From: an uncultured Eubacteriales bacterium
GTDB lineage: Bacteria > Bacillota > Clostridia > Oscillospirales > Oscillospiraceae
Assembly (NCBI GenBank): GCA_900544295.1
Contig: UQUO01000009.1
Span: 15,596-79,595, forward strand
DNA: 64,000 nucleotides
Reading direction: 5' to 3'
Under the pieces are notes generated by a model. The model worked only from the letters and a program-made list of their open reading frames with translations, was not told the origin of the DNA and searched no databases. The position numbers and the translations under genes are program-made. This document shows, one piece after another, positions 17,027 through 27,107 of this stretch. Position 1 is the stretch's first letter, and every line of letters begins with the position of its first letter.

Positions 17027-18258
17027 AGGCAGAAGAGGCGCGGCATGAGCTCGACTCCGCTTTCAAGGAAGGGGCCGGACTCGCCGTTCTTCTCCGTGTA
17101 GCCGAGGCCAGAGGCGGGGCCCATCTCACGGCTGTCGTATATCATGTATGGTACCGGCGTGCCGCCATGGGCGCCGTTTGCCATGAAGGTGCGGTGGTCC
17201 GAGAGGATGAGCAGCCGGAAGTCCTCCCCCCGCTCGCGCAGGGCGGCGCACAGGGGCTTCGCCACGCGCTCGGAGAGGCACTCGACGCTGTAGATCTTGT
17301 GCTCCAGGTCGTGATTGTGCGTGGCCTCGTCCGGGCCTTCGAGGTGGATGGCGGCGAAGTCGTGCTCCGCGAGGACGTCCAAGGCCGCGGCGGTCTTGGC
17401 CTCGTAGTCGGTGTCCCACTCGCCTGTGGCGGTGGGGACGCTCACGGGCTCAAGGCCCACGAGGCGGGCAATGCCGTGGCAGAGCGGCACGGCCGAGATG
17501 ACGCCGCCGTCCGCTCCGAAGCGCGCCGGGAAGTTCGGCAGGGCCGCGCCCTTGCCCTCGGCCCAGAACCAGATGCAGTTGGCGGGCAGCTTGCCCTCAG
17601 CCTCGCGCTTTTTGTTGATGGGGTGGCCCGGCAGGAGCTCGGCGGCCTTGCGCATGAGGCCGAGCAGTACCTCCGCGTTGGCGCAGCCGGAAGGCAGCAG
17701 GGGGCCTATCTTCTCGTTCAGGTGGTCGTGCGGCGGGGCGAGGACTATGCCGGCGATGTCCGCCCGCTCCTGTACGGCCAGGTGCCGGAAGCTGGAGCCG
17801 GGGCGCACCGTGAGCTGCGCGCGCTCCGCCAGGGCCGCGAAATCCGGCTGGGCGAAGAGCCAGGTCACGAGCTCGTCCGACTCTTCCCCCTCGATGGAGC
17901 CGGCGCTGTGCGAAATCATGATGCGCTCCTCAAAGGGCGCGCCCTCCGGCCCGCCGAGGTTCACCATGTTGCAGCGGTAGGCCGCGCCTCCCTCGGGCAT
18001 GACGCCGCCCGAGGCCGCGAGCTCCAGCGGAGCGCGCCCGGAAAAATACTTGCGCGGGTCGCAGCCGAAAATGCCCATGATGGCCGTGTCGCTCCCGGGG
18101 GGGAAGCCCTCGGGTATGGTCTGGCAGAGACCGAGCTCACCGCGCTCGCAGAGAGAATCGAAAAAAGACTTCCGGCAGGCCTCAAGGGGCGTTTTGCCGC
18201 CCAGTTCCGCAAGGGGGTCGTCGGCCATGCCGTCGCCTATTATGAGGACGTATTTCAT
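17023..18258 (-). CDS. Phosphoglycerate mutase-like phosphomutase (ApgM / proposed homoserine kinase family)
   Basis: A 411-residue metal-dependent alkaline-phosphatase-superfamily enzyme. The N-terminus MKYVLIIGDGMADDPLAEL holds the first metal-binding Asp. PPGSDTAIMGIFGCDPRKYF carries the catalytic Ser, and LILSDHRT and GAHGGTPVPYMIYD hold the metal-binding Asp/His pairs near the C-terminus. The family is annotated either as archaeal-type 2,3-bisphosphoglycerate-independent phosphoglycerate mutase or, for a bacterial subgroup, as a proposed homoserine kinase. The MKYVLIIGDGMAD start and length fit both. AGGAGG precedes the ATG. It is first in a two-gene operon with ispE, whose GTG overlaps its stop. 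Confidence 0.85.
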   Translation of the reverse strand: MKYVLIIGDGMADDPLAELGGKTPLEACRKSFFDSLCERGELGLCQTIPEGFPPGSDTAIMGIFGCDPRKYFSGRAPLELAASGGVMPEGGAAYRCNMVNLGGPEGAPFEERIMISHSAGSIEGEESDELVTWLFAQPDFAALAERAQLTVRPGSSFRHLAVQERADIAGIVLAPPHDHLNEKIGPLLPSGCANAEVLLGLMRKAAELLPGHPINKKREAEGKLPANCIWFWAEGKGAALPNFPARFGADGGVISAVPLCHGIARLVGLEPVSVPTATGEWDTDYEAKTAAALDVLAEHDFAAIHLEGPDEATHNHDLEHKIYSVECLSERVAKPLCAALRERGEDFRLLILSDHRTFMANGAHGGTPVPYMIYDSREMGPASGLGYTEKNGESGPFLESGVELMPRLFCL

Positions 18259-18444
18259 ATTCTGCCTCCTGTTTCACACTAATTTGAGGGTAGTATATCG
18301 CAAATCACCCCTGAATGGAAGAGGGAGTTCTCTCCCCGCAGGCAAAGTGTTAAAACTTTAATCTTCCCATATGAGTATTTTTGTGGTATGATTTAATGAG
18401 GTAAGTGTGAATCAGCCGCGTCAACGTCGGAGGAGGTCAGCAGT

Positions 18445-18861
18445 TTGAATTCCATAAAGCAGCTTCAGGCCCAGGAGGAGGTCCGCGCCCGGCGCGAGGA
18501 GGAGGCCCGCCGCCTCAGACTTGAGCAGGAGACGGCCGCGGATATGGCCGTCCTGCGCGCTATCCTGGACGCCGAGCGCAGCGCATGTGAGATAGAAAGT
18601 GCAGCCGAGCGGCACCGTGCCGGGCTCGACGGGCGCATCCGGGCAGCAAAGGACGAGCTGCTCTCCCGCGTGAGGGCCGAGACGCGCGAAGCCATGGCGC
18701 AGGACGCCGAGGCAGAGCGCCTGCGCGCCGAGGGCGAGATAGAAAAGGACAGGGCCGAGGCCGCCGCGCGCCGCGAGGCGCTCCGGGCGCGGTACGAGAG
18801 CTCCCGCGAGGGCTACGTGCAGCAGGTCTTCGACATAGTCACGGGTAAGCGGGATGAATAA
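18445..18861 (+). CDS. V-type ATPase peripheral-stalk subunit H (G/H-like coiled coil)
   Basis: A 138-residue hydrophilic protein, almost wholly a Glu/Arg/Ala-rich coiled coil (residues ~8-125), opening the V-ATPase operon. Composition, length and position match the small peripheral-stalk subunit that pairs with subunit E in bacterial and archaeal V/A-ATPases. Translation starts at TTG 18445, seven bases after a strong GGAGGAGGT. It overlaps the subunit C gene by 8 bases. Sequence motifs are weak in this family, so the call rests on coiled-coil character and operon context. Confidence 0.8.
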   Translation: MNSIKQLQAQEEVRARREEEARRLRLEQETAADMAVLRAILDAERSACEIESAAERHRAGLDGRIRAAKDELLSRVRAETREAMAQDAEAERLRAEGEIEKDRAEAAARREALRARYESSREGYVQQVFDIVTGKRDE

Positions 18862-19888
18862 CAGCGGACGCCGCGCGATGGACATCGCGCTCGCCACCGA
18901 GGCGCGCGCCATGTATGCGAACCTGCTCTCGGACGAGGACAAGGAAAAGCTCGCCGCCCTGCACAGCACGGACGAGCTGGTGGCCTTCCTGGGCAGGAGC
19001 CCGGCCTGGCGGCCCGTGTCCCTGGCCCTGCCCGCCGTCGGGGCGACGGACAGGCAGTTTTCCGAGGCGCTCAGCCGCTGCCTCTATGAGGATTACGAGC
19101 GGCTGTACCGCTTTGCGAACGACGCCGCAAAGGAATTCCTCCTCTTCATGTCCTATGAGGTGGAGCTCCGGGCCATACTCGCCGCGCTGCGGCGGCTCTC
19201 GGACAAGTCCATCGCGGAGGAGATACGCCTGCCCAGCCAGGCCGCGCGCCTGATGCGGGGCGTGGACATAGAGCGGCTCAAAACCGCCAAGACCTTCCCC
19301 GAGCTCACCGAGGCCGTCCGCGGGAGCATGTATTTCCCCGTGCTGAGCGCCATGGAGCTCGACCCCAAGACCGGTATGCCGGATGTCTCCGCCGCGGCGC
19401 TGCAGCTGTCCGCGCACTTCTACCACGCGCTGGACCGGCACCTGAAACAGGGCTACCGAGGTCCGGCCAGGCGGGAGCTTGCAAGGACCGTCAGCTTCCG
19501 CACGGACATGCTTAACATCTCCTTCCTCCTGCGCCTGCGCCGCTTCGGCACGCCGACGGACGAGGCCATGCGTCTGCTGCTGCCGCTGCACGGCGCCCTT
19601 GGCCCCGACGCTGAACGCCGCATCCTCCAGGCCGGCTCGGATGAGGAGGCCATGGCCGAGATACGCGCTTCGCGCGTCGGGCGCTGGCTCTCGGGCGTGG
19701 AGGGCGGCTCGCCTGAGCAGCTCATGCGCGCCGCGGAGACCGCCTTCTACCGCAAGGTCATGCACGGCACGCCGAATCTCTGCGTCGTGGACGCCTTCCT
19801 GACCCTCAAGGAAAACGAGGCGGACATGCTCCGCCGCGCCTTCATAGCGCTGCAATACGGGCTTAGCCCCGCAAACTATATCCTTTAA
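18854..19888 (+). CDS. V-type ATPase subunit C (AC39-like)
   Basis: A 344-residue central-stalk connector that links the rotor ring to the D/F axle in V/A-ATPases. It is a largely helical, soluble protein. The pattern of scattered aromatic and acidic residues (CLYEDYERLYRFANDAAKEF, LLFMSYEVELRAILAALRRL, ALQYGLSPANYIL at the end) matches bacterial subunit C, and the length is usual for the family. It starts inside the end of the H gene and is followed 27 bases later by the subunit I gene. Position between H and I supports the assignment. Confidence 0.88.
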   Translation: MNNSGRRAMDIALATEARAMYANLLSDEDKEKLAALHSTDELVAFLGRSPAWRPVSLALPAVGATDRQFSEALSRCLYEDYERLYRFANDAAKEFLLFMSYEVELRAILAALRRLSDKSIAEEIRLPSQAARLMRGVDIERLKTAKTFPELTEAVRGSMYFPVLSAMELDPKTGMPDVSAAALQLSAHFYHALDRHLKQGYRGPARRELARTVSFRTDMLNISFLLRLRRFGTPTDEAMRLLLPLHGALGPDAERRILQAGSDEEAMAEIRASRVGRWLSGVEGGSPEQLMRAAETAFYRKVMHGTPNLCVVDAFLTLKENEADMLRRAFIALQYGLSPANYIL

Positions 19889-19915
19889 AATCCACTTCCC
19901 AAGGGGGGCTGATGC

Positions 19916-21844
19916 TTGGCAACAGAAAAGATGCTAAGGGCCGTCGTTTCCGGCCCTGCCGACAGGCTGGACGAGGCCATACGCGGTCTCGTGCTCGGCA
20001 TGGAGTTCCACCCCATGCCCGCCTCCGAGGTGTTCGGACGGGGCGAGCTTGTCACGCCCACGGGGGAGGACCCCTACCGCCCGGCGCTCAGCTCCGTCCT
20101 CGCGCTGCTGACGAAGCTGGGCATAAAACCCGCCTTCGGCGAGTTCGAGGGCCGGGGCTACGACCTCGAAGGCTGCGAGAAATACATCTCCGCCGCCTCC
20201 GGCGAGGCAGCGCGCGTCATAACTCATCGGAACGCCGAGTTAAGCCTCGCCACGGACAACGAGGAGCTCATAGGCCGGCTCGAACCCCTGTCGCTGCTCA
20301 CCGTCGATCTGGAGGAGCTGCTGGCCGTGAAGCACCTGAAGCTCCGCTTCGGCACCATAGAGGAGGAGCTCTGGGACGAGGTCCGCGCCGAGGCCGAGAA
20401 CGAACGCGGGGCCTTCCTCTTCCGCTCCGGCTTCAGCGAGGGGCGGGTCTGCTGCATCCTGCTGACCCTGCCTGGCGCGGCGCTGAGGGAGGAGGACCGG
20501 CTGCGCGACTTCGGCTTCCAGCCCGAGAACGCACCCAATGCCGCCGGCCTCACCGGCATCCCCGCCGAGCGCATCGTCCAGCTGCGTCAGGAGGCCGAGG
20601 ACGCGCGCCGTCAGGCCGCCCAGCTTACCGCCGAGCTCGACGCGCTGCGCGAGAGGGAACGGGCGGACCTGCTCAGCTGCTACTCCTGGCTGCGTTTCAT
20701 GAGCGAGGCGCACGACCTGCGCCGCTTTGCCGCCGTGAGCGGGGAGGATTTCTACCTCTGCGGCTGGCTGCCCGAGGGCAGGCTTGAGGCCTTCAAGGCC
20801 GCCGCCGACGGGCTCGGCTGCGCCTGCAGCCTCGACAAGCCCGGCCATGCGGACATCGGCCACGTGCCGGTCAAGTTCAGCCAGGGCTTCTTCTCCCGCA
20901 TCTTTGCGCCCTTCGTGCAGATGTACGGCGCCCCCGCCTATGGGGAGAGCGACCCGCGCGTCTTCATGTTCATCACCTACTGCCTGCTCTTCGGGCTCAT
21001 GTTCGGGGATGTGGGCCAGGGCGCGGTGCTCGTGCTCTTCGGCCTTTTCCTGCTGAAGAAAAAGGGCATGTGGCTCGGGCGCATACTGGCCGCCGTGGGC
21101 TGTTCGGCCGTGGTGTTCGGCTTCGTCTACGGCAGCGTCTTCGGAAACGAACACCTGCTGCCCGGCTTCAAGGTGCTGGAGGGCGACGGGGTCGTGACCA
21201 TCCTGCTCTTCACGGCCGGCGTCGGCGTCGTGCTCATCCTCATCAGCGGCGTGCTGAATATAATCACCGGTTTCCGGCAGAAGGATTACCGCAAGGCCCT
21301 CTTTTCCGCAAACGGCGTCACCGGCGTCCTGTTCCTCGCGGGCATCGTGGGCTGCGCCGCCTCGGACGCGCTTTTTGCCACGGGCCTGCTCTCCACGGGC
21401 GCCGTCTGGTTCGTCTTCGCGCTGCTGCTGCTCTCCATCTGGTTCGGGGAGCCGCTCATCAGCATGATGGGTCTCGCCCCCGCCGAGCACGGGCACAAGA
21501 CCTCCGTCGGGATGATGATACTCGAAGGCTTTTTCGAGCTCTTCGAGGCCTTCCTGAGCTGGCTGTCGAACTGCCTGAGCTTCCTGCGAGTCGGCACTTA
21601 TGCCATCTGCCACGCCATAATGATGCTCATAGTCTATGCCCTGTCCGAGACGAGCGGGGGCTACTCCATCTTCGGCCTCGTCATCGGCAACATCATCGTC
21701 ATGGGCATAGAGGCCGCGCTCGTCTGCATCCAGGCGCTGAGGCTGGAGTTTTACGAGCTGTTCGGCCGCTTCTACACCGGCCGGGGCGAGGCCTTCGCCC
21801 CCGCGCACATAGACTACTCCTCCCCCGCCCAGCGCGCCGCCTGA
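19916..21844 (+). CDS. V-type ATPase subunit I (a subunit)
   Basis: A 642-residue stator subunit. Residues ~1-345 are soluble with a coiled-coil section (EAEDARRQAAQLTAELDALR) that binds the peripheral stalks. Residues ~350-630 hold about seven membrane segments forming the ion half-channels, starting at FMFITYCLLFGLMFGDVGQG. The essential transmembrane Arg is seen in LSNCLSFLRVGTYAICHAIM. The start is TTG 19916 with GGGGGG eight bases upstream; this gives MATEKML, typical of the family. It is followed by the proteolipid gene 42 bases on. Confidence 0.92.
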   Translation: MATEKMLRAVVSGPADRLDEAIRGLVLGMEFHPMPASEVFGRGELVTPTGEDPYRPALSSVLALLTKLGIKPAFGEFEGRGYDLEGCEKYISAASGEAARVITHRNAELSLATDNEELIGRLEPLSLLTVDLEELLAVKHLKLRFGTIEEELWDEVRAEAENERGAFLFRSGFSEGRVCCILLTLPGAALREEDRLRDFGFQPENAPNAAGLTGIPAERIVQLRQEAEDARRQAAQLTAELDALRERERADLLSCYSWLRFMSEAHDLRRFAAVSGEDFYLCGWLPEGRLEAFKAAADGLGCACSLDKPGHADIGHVPVKFSQGFFSRIFAPFVQMYGAPAYGESDPRVFMFITYCLLFGLMFGDVGQGAVLVLFGLFLLKKKGMWLGRILAAVGCSAVVFGFVYGSVFGNEHLLPGFKVLEGDGVVTILLFTAGVGVVLILISGVLNIITGFRQKDYRKALFSANGVTGVLFLAGIVGCAASDALFATGLLSTGAVWFVFALLLLSIWFGEPLISMMGLAPAEHGHKTSVGMMILEGFFELFEAFLSWLSNCLSFLRVGTYAICHAIMMLIVYALSETSGGYSIFGLVIGNIIVMGIEAALVCIQALRLEFYELFGRFYTGRGEAFAPAHIDYSSPAQRAA

Positions 21845-21886
21845 CACCGCCTTATAAACACATCAGATAAATCGGAGGTTCCTACT

Positions 21887-22330
21887 ATGCTTATCAAGCT
21901 CATCAGCCCCCTCGTCGCCGTCCTCGTGTTCATAGTTCTGCCCCTCTGGCTCATCGCCCGCCGCGCCAAGGCCGGCAAGAGCGTGAAAAAGCCGCTCATC
22001 GCCAACCTCTGCGGCTTCTTCCTCGTCATGTTCGCCACCGCCGTGGTCTTCCTCGGCCAGGGCGTAGCCGCGGCCAACGACGCGGCCGAGGCCGCCGCCG
22101 TCGCGGGCAGCACCGACTGGACCAAGGCCATAGGCTATCTCGCCGCCGCCCTCGCCGTCGGCATCTCCGGCATCGCCTCGGGCATCGCCGTCTCGAACTC
22201 CGCCTGCGCCGCCATCGGCGCCCTGACCGAGAACGAGGGCAGCTTCGGCAAATCCATAGTCTTCGTCGGCATGGCCGAGGGCATCGCCATCTACGGCCTG
22301 CTCATCGCCATCGTCATCCTCCTGTTCTGA
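21887..22330 (+). CDS. V-type ATPase proteolipid subunit K (c-ring)
   Basis: A 147-residue membrane protein forming the rotor ring. Two N-terminal hydrophobic segments (LISPLVAVLVFIVLPLWLI; LIANLCGFFLVMFATAVVFL) precede the conserved proteolipid hairpin AALAVGISGIASGIAVSNSA / GMAEGIAIYGLLIAIVILLF. The ion-carrying carboxylate is Glu131. The Gln and the Ser/Thr next to the Glu that help bind sodium in known Na+-type rings are not seen, so proton binding is inferred. The ATG follows GGAGGTTCCTACT. The stop TGATG overlaps the start of subunit F by one base. Confidence 0.92.
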   Translation: MLIKLISPLVAVLVFIVLPLWLIARRAKAGKSVKKPLIANLCGFFLVMFATAVVFLGQGVAAANDAAEAAAVAGSTDWTKAIGYLAAALAVGISGIASGIAVSNSACAAIGALTENEGSFGKSIVFVGMAEGIAIYGLLIAIVILLF

Positions 22331-22638
22331 TGCGCTGCTTCTGCATCACGGACGACCCCGACGTGCTGACCGGCATGCGTCTGGCCGGCATAGAGGGCCT
22401 GCACGCTTCCACAAAAAAGGACGTGGACGCCGCCGTGAGCCGGGTCTGCGCGGACAGCGGCATCGCCATCCTCATCATCACGGAGGGCTGCTACGCGCTC
22501 AGCCGGGAGCGGCTGGATGAGCTGAAGCTCTCTGCCGGCAGGCCGCTCGTGAACGTCATCGCGGACAGCCGCGGCTCCGTGCGCGCCAGGGACTACATCA
22601 CCCGCCTCATAAACGAGGCGATAGGCATCAAGATCTAG
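22330..22638 (+). CDS. V-type ATPase subunit F
   Basis: A 102-residue soluble protein of the central axle that, with subunit D, turns inside the A3B3 head. The Rossmann-like pattern is MRCFCITDDPDVLTGMRLAG, then SGIAILIITEGCYAL and RPLVNVIADSRGS. Length is typical. The ATG overlaps the stop of subunit K by one base, so the two are translationally coupled. The subunit E gene follows 11 bases later with GGAGGG before its start. Confidence 0.9.
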   Translation: MRCFCITDDPDVLTGMRLAGIEGLHASTKKDVDAAVSRVCADSGIAILIITEGCYALSRERLDELKLSAGRPLVNVIADSRGSVRARDYITRLINEAIGIKI

Positions 22639-22649
22639 GAGGGCGGCAT

Positions 22650-23264
22650 ATGCAAGAGGAAAAAAGCAAACTCAAGGCCTTCACCTCCGCCGTGACCGCC
22701 GCCGCCCAGGAGCGCGCGGCAAAGATAAACGCGGAAACCGAGCAGCTGGAGCGCGAGGCCATGGAGGCCTACTCCGCGGATCTGGCCGCGGCCGCCGCCA
22801 AGCGCCGGGCCTCCGCCCTGGCCGACGCCAAGGTGCGTGAAAACAAGCGCATCGTGGCTGAGGGCCTCGCCGCGAAGCGCAGCCTGCTCCAGTTCCGCGA
22901 GGACTGCGCGGACGACGTCTTTGCCGAGGTGCGCCGCCGCGTGCTGGAGCTGCCGGAGCAGCCCGAGTACGGCAATACGCTGAAAGAGCAGCTCTGGCGC
23001 GCGCTGGACGCTGTTCCCGGCGCCCGGAGCGCGCGCGTCCTGCTCCGGCGCGAGGATATGCGCTTTGCCCAGAGCCTGAACGCCGCCTCCCCCGGGGTGC
23101 GGCTCAGCTTTGAGGAGGGGGGCTTCTCCCTCGGCGGGCTCGTGTTCGAGTGCGCGGAGAAAGGCCGGAAGATAGATCTCTCCTTTGACGCGGCGCTTGA
23201 AGACCTTGAGGGCCGCTTCTCGGAGATAACCGGCTTCAGTCTGGAGGGCGCAGATGGGCAATAA
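22650..23264 (+). CDS. V-type ATPase subunit E
   Basis: A 204-residue peripheral-stalk subunit. The N-terminal ~90 residues form a Lys/Glu/Ala coiled coil (AAQERAAKINAETEQLEREA, KVRENKRIVAEGLAAKRSLL), the part that pairs with subunit H. The C-terminal half is globular (GGFSLGGLVFECAEKGRKID, LSFDAALEDLEGRF) and binds the head. Start ATG after AGGAGGGCGGCAT. It overlaps the subunit A gene by 11 bases. Confidence 0.9.
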   Translation: MQEEKSKLKAFTSAVTAAAQERAAKINAETEQLEREAMEAYSADLAAAAAKRRASALADAKVRENKRIVAEGLAAKRSLLQFREDCADDVFAEVRRRVLELPEQPEYGNTLKEQLWRALDAVPGARSARVLLRREDMRFAQSLNAASPGVRLSFEEGGFSLGGLVFECAEKGRKIDLSFDAALEDLEGRFSEITGFSLEGADGQ

Positions 23265-25020
23265 AACGGAGTATTACATCCACGGGGTAAACGGCCCCGT
23301 CATCAAGGTCCGCGGGGGGCGCAGCCTGCCGCGCATGAGCCTTGTCTACGTGGGCGAGCAGAGGCTCTTCGGCGAGGTCGTCTCCTCCGCCGGGGAGGAG
23401 AGCATCGTCCAGATCTACGAGGACTCCGGCGGCCTCACGGCCGGGGAGCCCGTCTTCCCGACGAACGAGCCCATGTCCGTCCGCCTCGGCCCCGGCATGA
23501 TAGGCGGCATCTTCGACGGCATAGGCCGTCCGCTCCAGGCCATAGAGGCCATGGCTGGCAGCTTCATCACGAAGGGCATCAACATCGAGAGTCTGGACGA
23601 GAAGAAGTTCTGGGAGGTCGAGGTCCTCATAAAGGAGGGCGATGAGCTCCGACCGGGGCAGTTCTTCGCCAAATGCCGCGAGAGCGAGATGACAGAGCAC
23701 CGCTCCATGGTCCCCCCCGGCGTCTCGGGCAGGGCCGTGGAGGTGAAGCCCTCGGGCAGCTACACGGTGACGGAACCCATAGCCTACGTGGAGGACGCGC
23801 GCGGCGAGCGCACGCCGCTGTGCCTTTCCCAGAAGTGGCCCGTGCGCGAGCCGAGGCCCTTTGCCGACAGGCGGCCCATAGACAGGCCCCTCGTCACGGG
23901 CCAGAGGGTCATAGACACGCTCTTCCCCGTGGGCAAGGGCGGCTGCGCGGCCATACCCGGCCCCTTCGGCGCGGGCAAGACCGTCGTACAGCACCAGCTC
24001 GCCAAGTGGTCGGACGCGGACATCATCGTCTACCTCGGCTGCGGCGAGCGCGGCAATGAGATGACCCAGGTGCTAGACGAGTTCCGGGAGCTCAAGGATC
24101 CCCGCTCGGGCCGTCCGCTCATGGAGCGCACCATCCTCGTCGCGAACACCTCGAACATGCCCGTCGCGGCCCGCGAGGCCTCCATCTACACGGGCATGAC
24201 CATAGCCGAATACTACCGCGACATGGGCTACCACGTCGCGCTCATGGCGGACTCCACCTCCCGCTGGGCCGAGGCCCTGCGCGAGATCTCCGGCCGCCTC
24301 GAAGAGATGCCTGCGGAGGAGAGCTTCCCCGCCTACCTGCCCAGCCGCCTGGCCGGCTTCTACGAGCGAGCAGGCTTTGTGGATACGCTCTCCGGCACGG
24401 AGGGCAGCGTGACCGTCATAGGCGCCGTGTCGCCCCAGGGCGGCGACTTTTCCGAGCCCGTCACCCAGAATACCCAGCGCTTCGTCCGCTGCTTCTGGGC
24501 GCTCGACCGCTCCCTCGCCTACGCGCGCCACTTCCCCTCTATAAACTGGAACAACTCCTACACCGAGTATTTCAACGACCTCATACCCTGGTACAGCGAG
24601 AACTTCGGCGAGGATTTCACCGAGCTGCGCGTGCGCATCATGGCCCTGCTCAACGAGGAGAGCTCCCTCATGGAGATAGTCAAGCTCATAGGCGCGGACA
24701 TCCTGCCCGACGATCAGAAGCTCATCATCGAGACGGCGAAGGTCATCCGCGAGGGCTTCCTGCAGCAGAACGCCTTCCACGCGACGGACACCTACATGAA
24801 GCCGGCGGACCAGATGTCCATGCTGCGCGTCATCCTCCGGCTCTACGACGGGGCGAAGGACCTCGTCGCGCAGAACATACCTCTGCGGCAGCTGGTGGAC
24901 ACAGGCGTTTTCACCGCGCTGGAGCGCATGAAGTTCGAGCTGGGCGGCGGCAAGCCGGCAGCCGAGTTCATGGAGCTTGTGGACAACGCCGTGGCCTCCG
25001 TGCGCCGCGCAAACGCATAG
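23254..25020 (+). CDS. V-type ATPase catalytic subunit A
   Basis: A 588-residue catalytic nucleotide-binding subunit of the A3B3 head. The P-loop is GPFGAGKT at residues ~236-243. The A-type homology insert (about residues 120-190: [20 protein letters not shown]) separates it from the B subunit. [19 protein letters not shown] carries the catalytic Glu, and [20 protein letters not shown] and [20 protein letters not shown] are diagnostic. It is complete, with a normal length. It starts inside the subunit E gene, and subunit B follows after 11 bases with GGGGGTGG before its ATG. Confidence 0.97.
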   Translation: MGNKTEYYIHGVNGPVIKVRGGRSLPRMSLVYVGEQRLFGEVVSSAGEESIVQIYEDSGGLTAGEPVFPTNEPMSVRLGPGMIGGIFDGIGRPLQAIEAMAGSFITKGINIESLDEKKFWEVEVLIKEGDELRPGQFFAKCRESEMTEHRSMVPPGVSGRAVEVKPSGSYTVTEPIAYVEDARGERTPLCLSQKWPVREPRPFADRRPIDRPLVTGQRVIDTLFPVGKGGCAAIPGPFGAGKTVVQHQLAKWSDADIIVYLGCGERGNEMTQVLDEFRELKDPRSGRPLMERTILVANTSNMPVAAREASIYTGMTIAEYYRDMGYHVALMADSTSRWAEALREISGRLEEMPAEESFPAYLPSRLAGFYERAGFVDTLSGTEGSVTVIGAVSPQGGDFSEPVTQNTQRFVRCFWALDRSLAYARHFPSINWNNSYTEYFNDLIPWYSENFGEDFTELRVRIMALLNEESSLMEIVKLIGADILPDDQKLIIETAKVIREGFLQQNAFHATDTYMKPADQMSMLRVILRLYDGAKDLVAQNIPLRQLVDTGVFTALERMKFELGGGKPAAEFMELVDNAVASVRRANA

Positions 25021-25031
25021 GGGGTGGCTGA

Positions 25032-26426
25032 ATGCGCATAGAATACACAGGTCTTTCCGAGATAAAGGGCTCCCTCGTCGCGCTCGACGGCGTGAAGGGC
25101 GCGGCCTATGACGAGCTGGCCGAGGTCATCCTCCCCGACGGCAGCCGCCGCCGCGGCAGGGTCATCCTCATAGACGGCGAGCGCGTCGTCATCGAGGCCT
25201 TTGAGGGCACGAGCGGCATAGACATGCAGAGCGCCTGCACGAGATTCATGGGCAAACCCATGACCATCGCCCTCTCCGGCGAGATACTCGGCCGCGTCTT
25301 CGACGGCACGGGCCGGCCCATAGACGGCCTCAGCGAGGTCTACGCCGCGGAGCGCCGGGACATAAACGGCGCTGCCATAAACCCCGTCTCCCGCGAGTAT
25401 CCCCGGAGCTTCATCCTCACGGGCATCAGCTCCATAGACGCGACCTGCACCCTCATAAGGGGACAGAAGCTGCCCATCTTCTCCGGCGCGGGCATGAGCC
25501 ACAACGAGCTGGCCGCCCAGATAGTCCGCCAGGCCCGCGTCATCGCCACGGAGGGCGACGACGCGAGGTTCGTCACCGTCTTCTGCGCCATGGGCATCAA
25601 GAACGACACGGCCGACTTCTTCCGCCGCGACTTTGCCGAGTCCGGCGCCCTGGGCAGGACGGTCATATTCCTCAACATGGCCTCCGACCCCATCATAGAG
25701 CGCGTGCTGACGCCCCGCTGCGCCATGACGGCGGCGGAGTACCTGGCCTTCGAGCTGGGCTACCACGTCCTCGTCGTCATGACCGACATGACCTTCTACT
25801 GCGAGGCCCTGCGCGAGTTCTCCAGCTCCAAGGGCGAGATACCCTCCCGCAAGGGCTTCCCGAGCTACATGTACTCAGACCTCGCCTCCATCTATGAGCG
25901 CGCGGGGCTCATCAGGGGAAAGCCGGGCAGCGTCACCCTGGTGCCCATCCTCACCATGCCGGGCGACGATATCTCGCACCCCATCCCCGACCTCACGGGC
26001 TATATCACCGAGGGTCAGATAGTCCTCTCGCGCGAGCTGGCACAAAAGGGCATCTACCCGCCTGTGAGCATCCTGCCTTCCCTCTCCCGACTCATGAAGG
26101 ACGGCACGGGCGAGGGCTTCACGCGGGCCGACCACCCGGACCTCTCGAACCAGCTCTTCGCCTCTTACTCCGAGGTCGCGAGCGCGCGCAGCCTCGCCAC
26201 CGTCATAGGTGAGGATGAGCTTTCGGAGACCGACAAGCTGAGCCTCAAATTCGGCGCGGAGCTGGAGCGGCGCTTCATAACCCAGGGCATGTATGAGGAC
26301 CGGAGCATCCAGGCCACGCTGGACCTGGGCTGGGAGCTGCTGTCCATCCTGCCGCGCGACGCGCTCTCCAGGGTCTCCGACAAGACGCTTGACGAGCACT
26401 ACGTCCAGCTGCCGCACAAGCTCTGA
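25032..26426 (+). CDS. V-type ATPase regulatory subunit B
   Basis: A 464-residue non-catalytic subunit of the A3B3 head. Family stretches are [20 protein letters not shown]-equivalent [20 protein letters not shown] and [60 protein letters not shown] and [20 protein letters not shown] follow, then [16 protein letters not shown]. The position matching the P-loop reads [10 protein letters not shown], lacking the Lys-Thr, as expected for B. Start ATG at 25032. Subunit D follows after 34 bases. Confidence 0.97.
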   Translation: MRIEYTGLSEIKGSLVALDGVKGAAYDELAEVILPDGSRRRGRVILIDGERVVIEAFEGTSGIDMQSACTRFMGKPMTIALSGEILGRVFDGTGRPIDGLSEVYAAERRDINGAAINPVSREYPRSFILTGISSIDATCTLIRGQKLPIFSGAGMSHNELAAQIVRQARVIATEGDDARFVTVFCAMGIKNDTADFFRRDFAESGALGRTVIFLNMASDPIIERVLTPRCAMTAAEYLAFELGYHVLVVMTDMTFYCEALREFSSSKGEIPSRKGFPSYMYSDLASIYERAGLIRGKPGSVTLVPILTMPGDDISHPIPDLTGYITEGQIVLSRELAQKGIYPPVSILPSLSRLMKDGTGEGFTRADHPDLSNQLFASYSEVASARSLATVIGEDELSETDKLSLKFGAELERRFITQGMYEDRSIQATLDLGWELLSILPRDALSRVSDKTLDEHYVQLPHKL

Positions 26427-26460
26427 GCGGCGCGGACATTCCTGAAGGGGAGGTGAGAGC

Positions 26461-27087
26461 TTGGCTCAGACAGCGCCCACCAAGGGCAACCTCAACGCCG
26501 CGAAGCGCTCCCGCGCGCTGGCCGACAACGGCTACGAGCTCATGGACCGCAAGCGGAACATCCTCATACGCGAAATAATGGAGCTCATGGACGAGGCGGA
26601 GGACCTGCAGGAGCGCATAGACTCCACCTTCTCCGAGGCCTACGCCTCCATGCGCCTGGCCGAGATCTCCATGGGCGGCTCCGCCCAGAGCGGCGCGAAC
26701 GCCGTTCCGATAGACGACAGCTTCTCCATCCGCTTCCGCAGCGTCATGGGCGTGGAGCTGCCCGTCGTCAGCGCCGAGCCGGAGGAGCCCTCCGGCCCGC
26801 CCTACGGCCTCGCCTTCACGAGCTCGGACCTTGACGACGCCTATTTCAAATTTGCGGAGGTCAAGGAGCTGATACGCGAGCTGGCCGAGACGGAAAACTG
26901 CATCTACCGCCTGGCCTATGCCATCAAGAAGGCCCAGAAACGGGCCAACGCCCTGCAGAACATCGTCATACCCGGTCTCGATTCCGAGATCGCCCGCATC
27001 TCCGACGCGCTGGAGGAAAAGGAGCGCGAGGAGTTCGTGCGGCTCAAGGTCGTCAAGGCGCGGGAGCCGGAAGACGATGCACGATAA
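26461..27087 (+). CDS. V-type ATPase subunit D (central axle)
   Basis: A 208-residue coiled-coil axle protein that transmits rotation from the head to the proteolipid ring. The antiparallel helices run at residues ~8-60 (GNLNAAKRSRALADNGYELM, DRKRNILIREIMELMDEAED) and ~125-190 (YRLAYAIKKAQKRANALQNI, VIPGLDSEIARISDALEEKE), a match to the family's conserved C-terminal helix. The TTG start at 26461 follows GGGGAGGTGAGAGC. It is the last ATPase gene; the lipoprotein gene follows 20 bases later and is probably on the same transcript. Confidence 0.93.
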   Translation: MAQTAPTKGNLNAAKRSRALADNGYELMDRKRNILIREIMELMDEAEDLQERIDSTFSEAYASMRLAEISMGGSAQSGANAVPIDDSFSIRFRSVMGVELPVVSAEPEEPSGPPYGLAFTSSDLDDAYFKFAEVKELIRELAETENCIYRLAYAIKKAQKRANALQNIVIPGLDSEIARISDALEEKEREEFVRLKVVKAREPEDDAR

Positions 27088-27107
27088 TACACGGGGAGGA
27101 TGACAAG

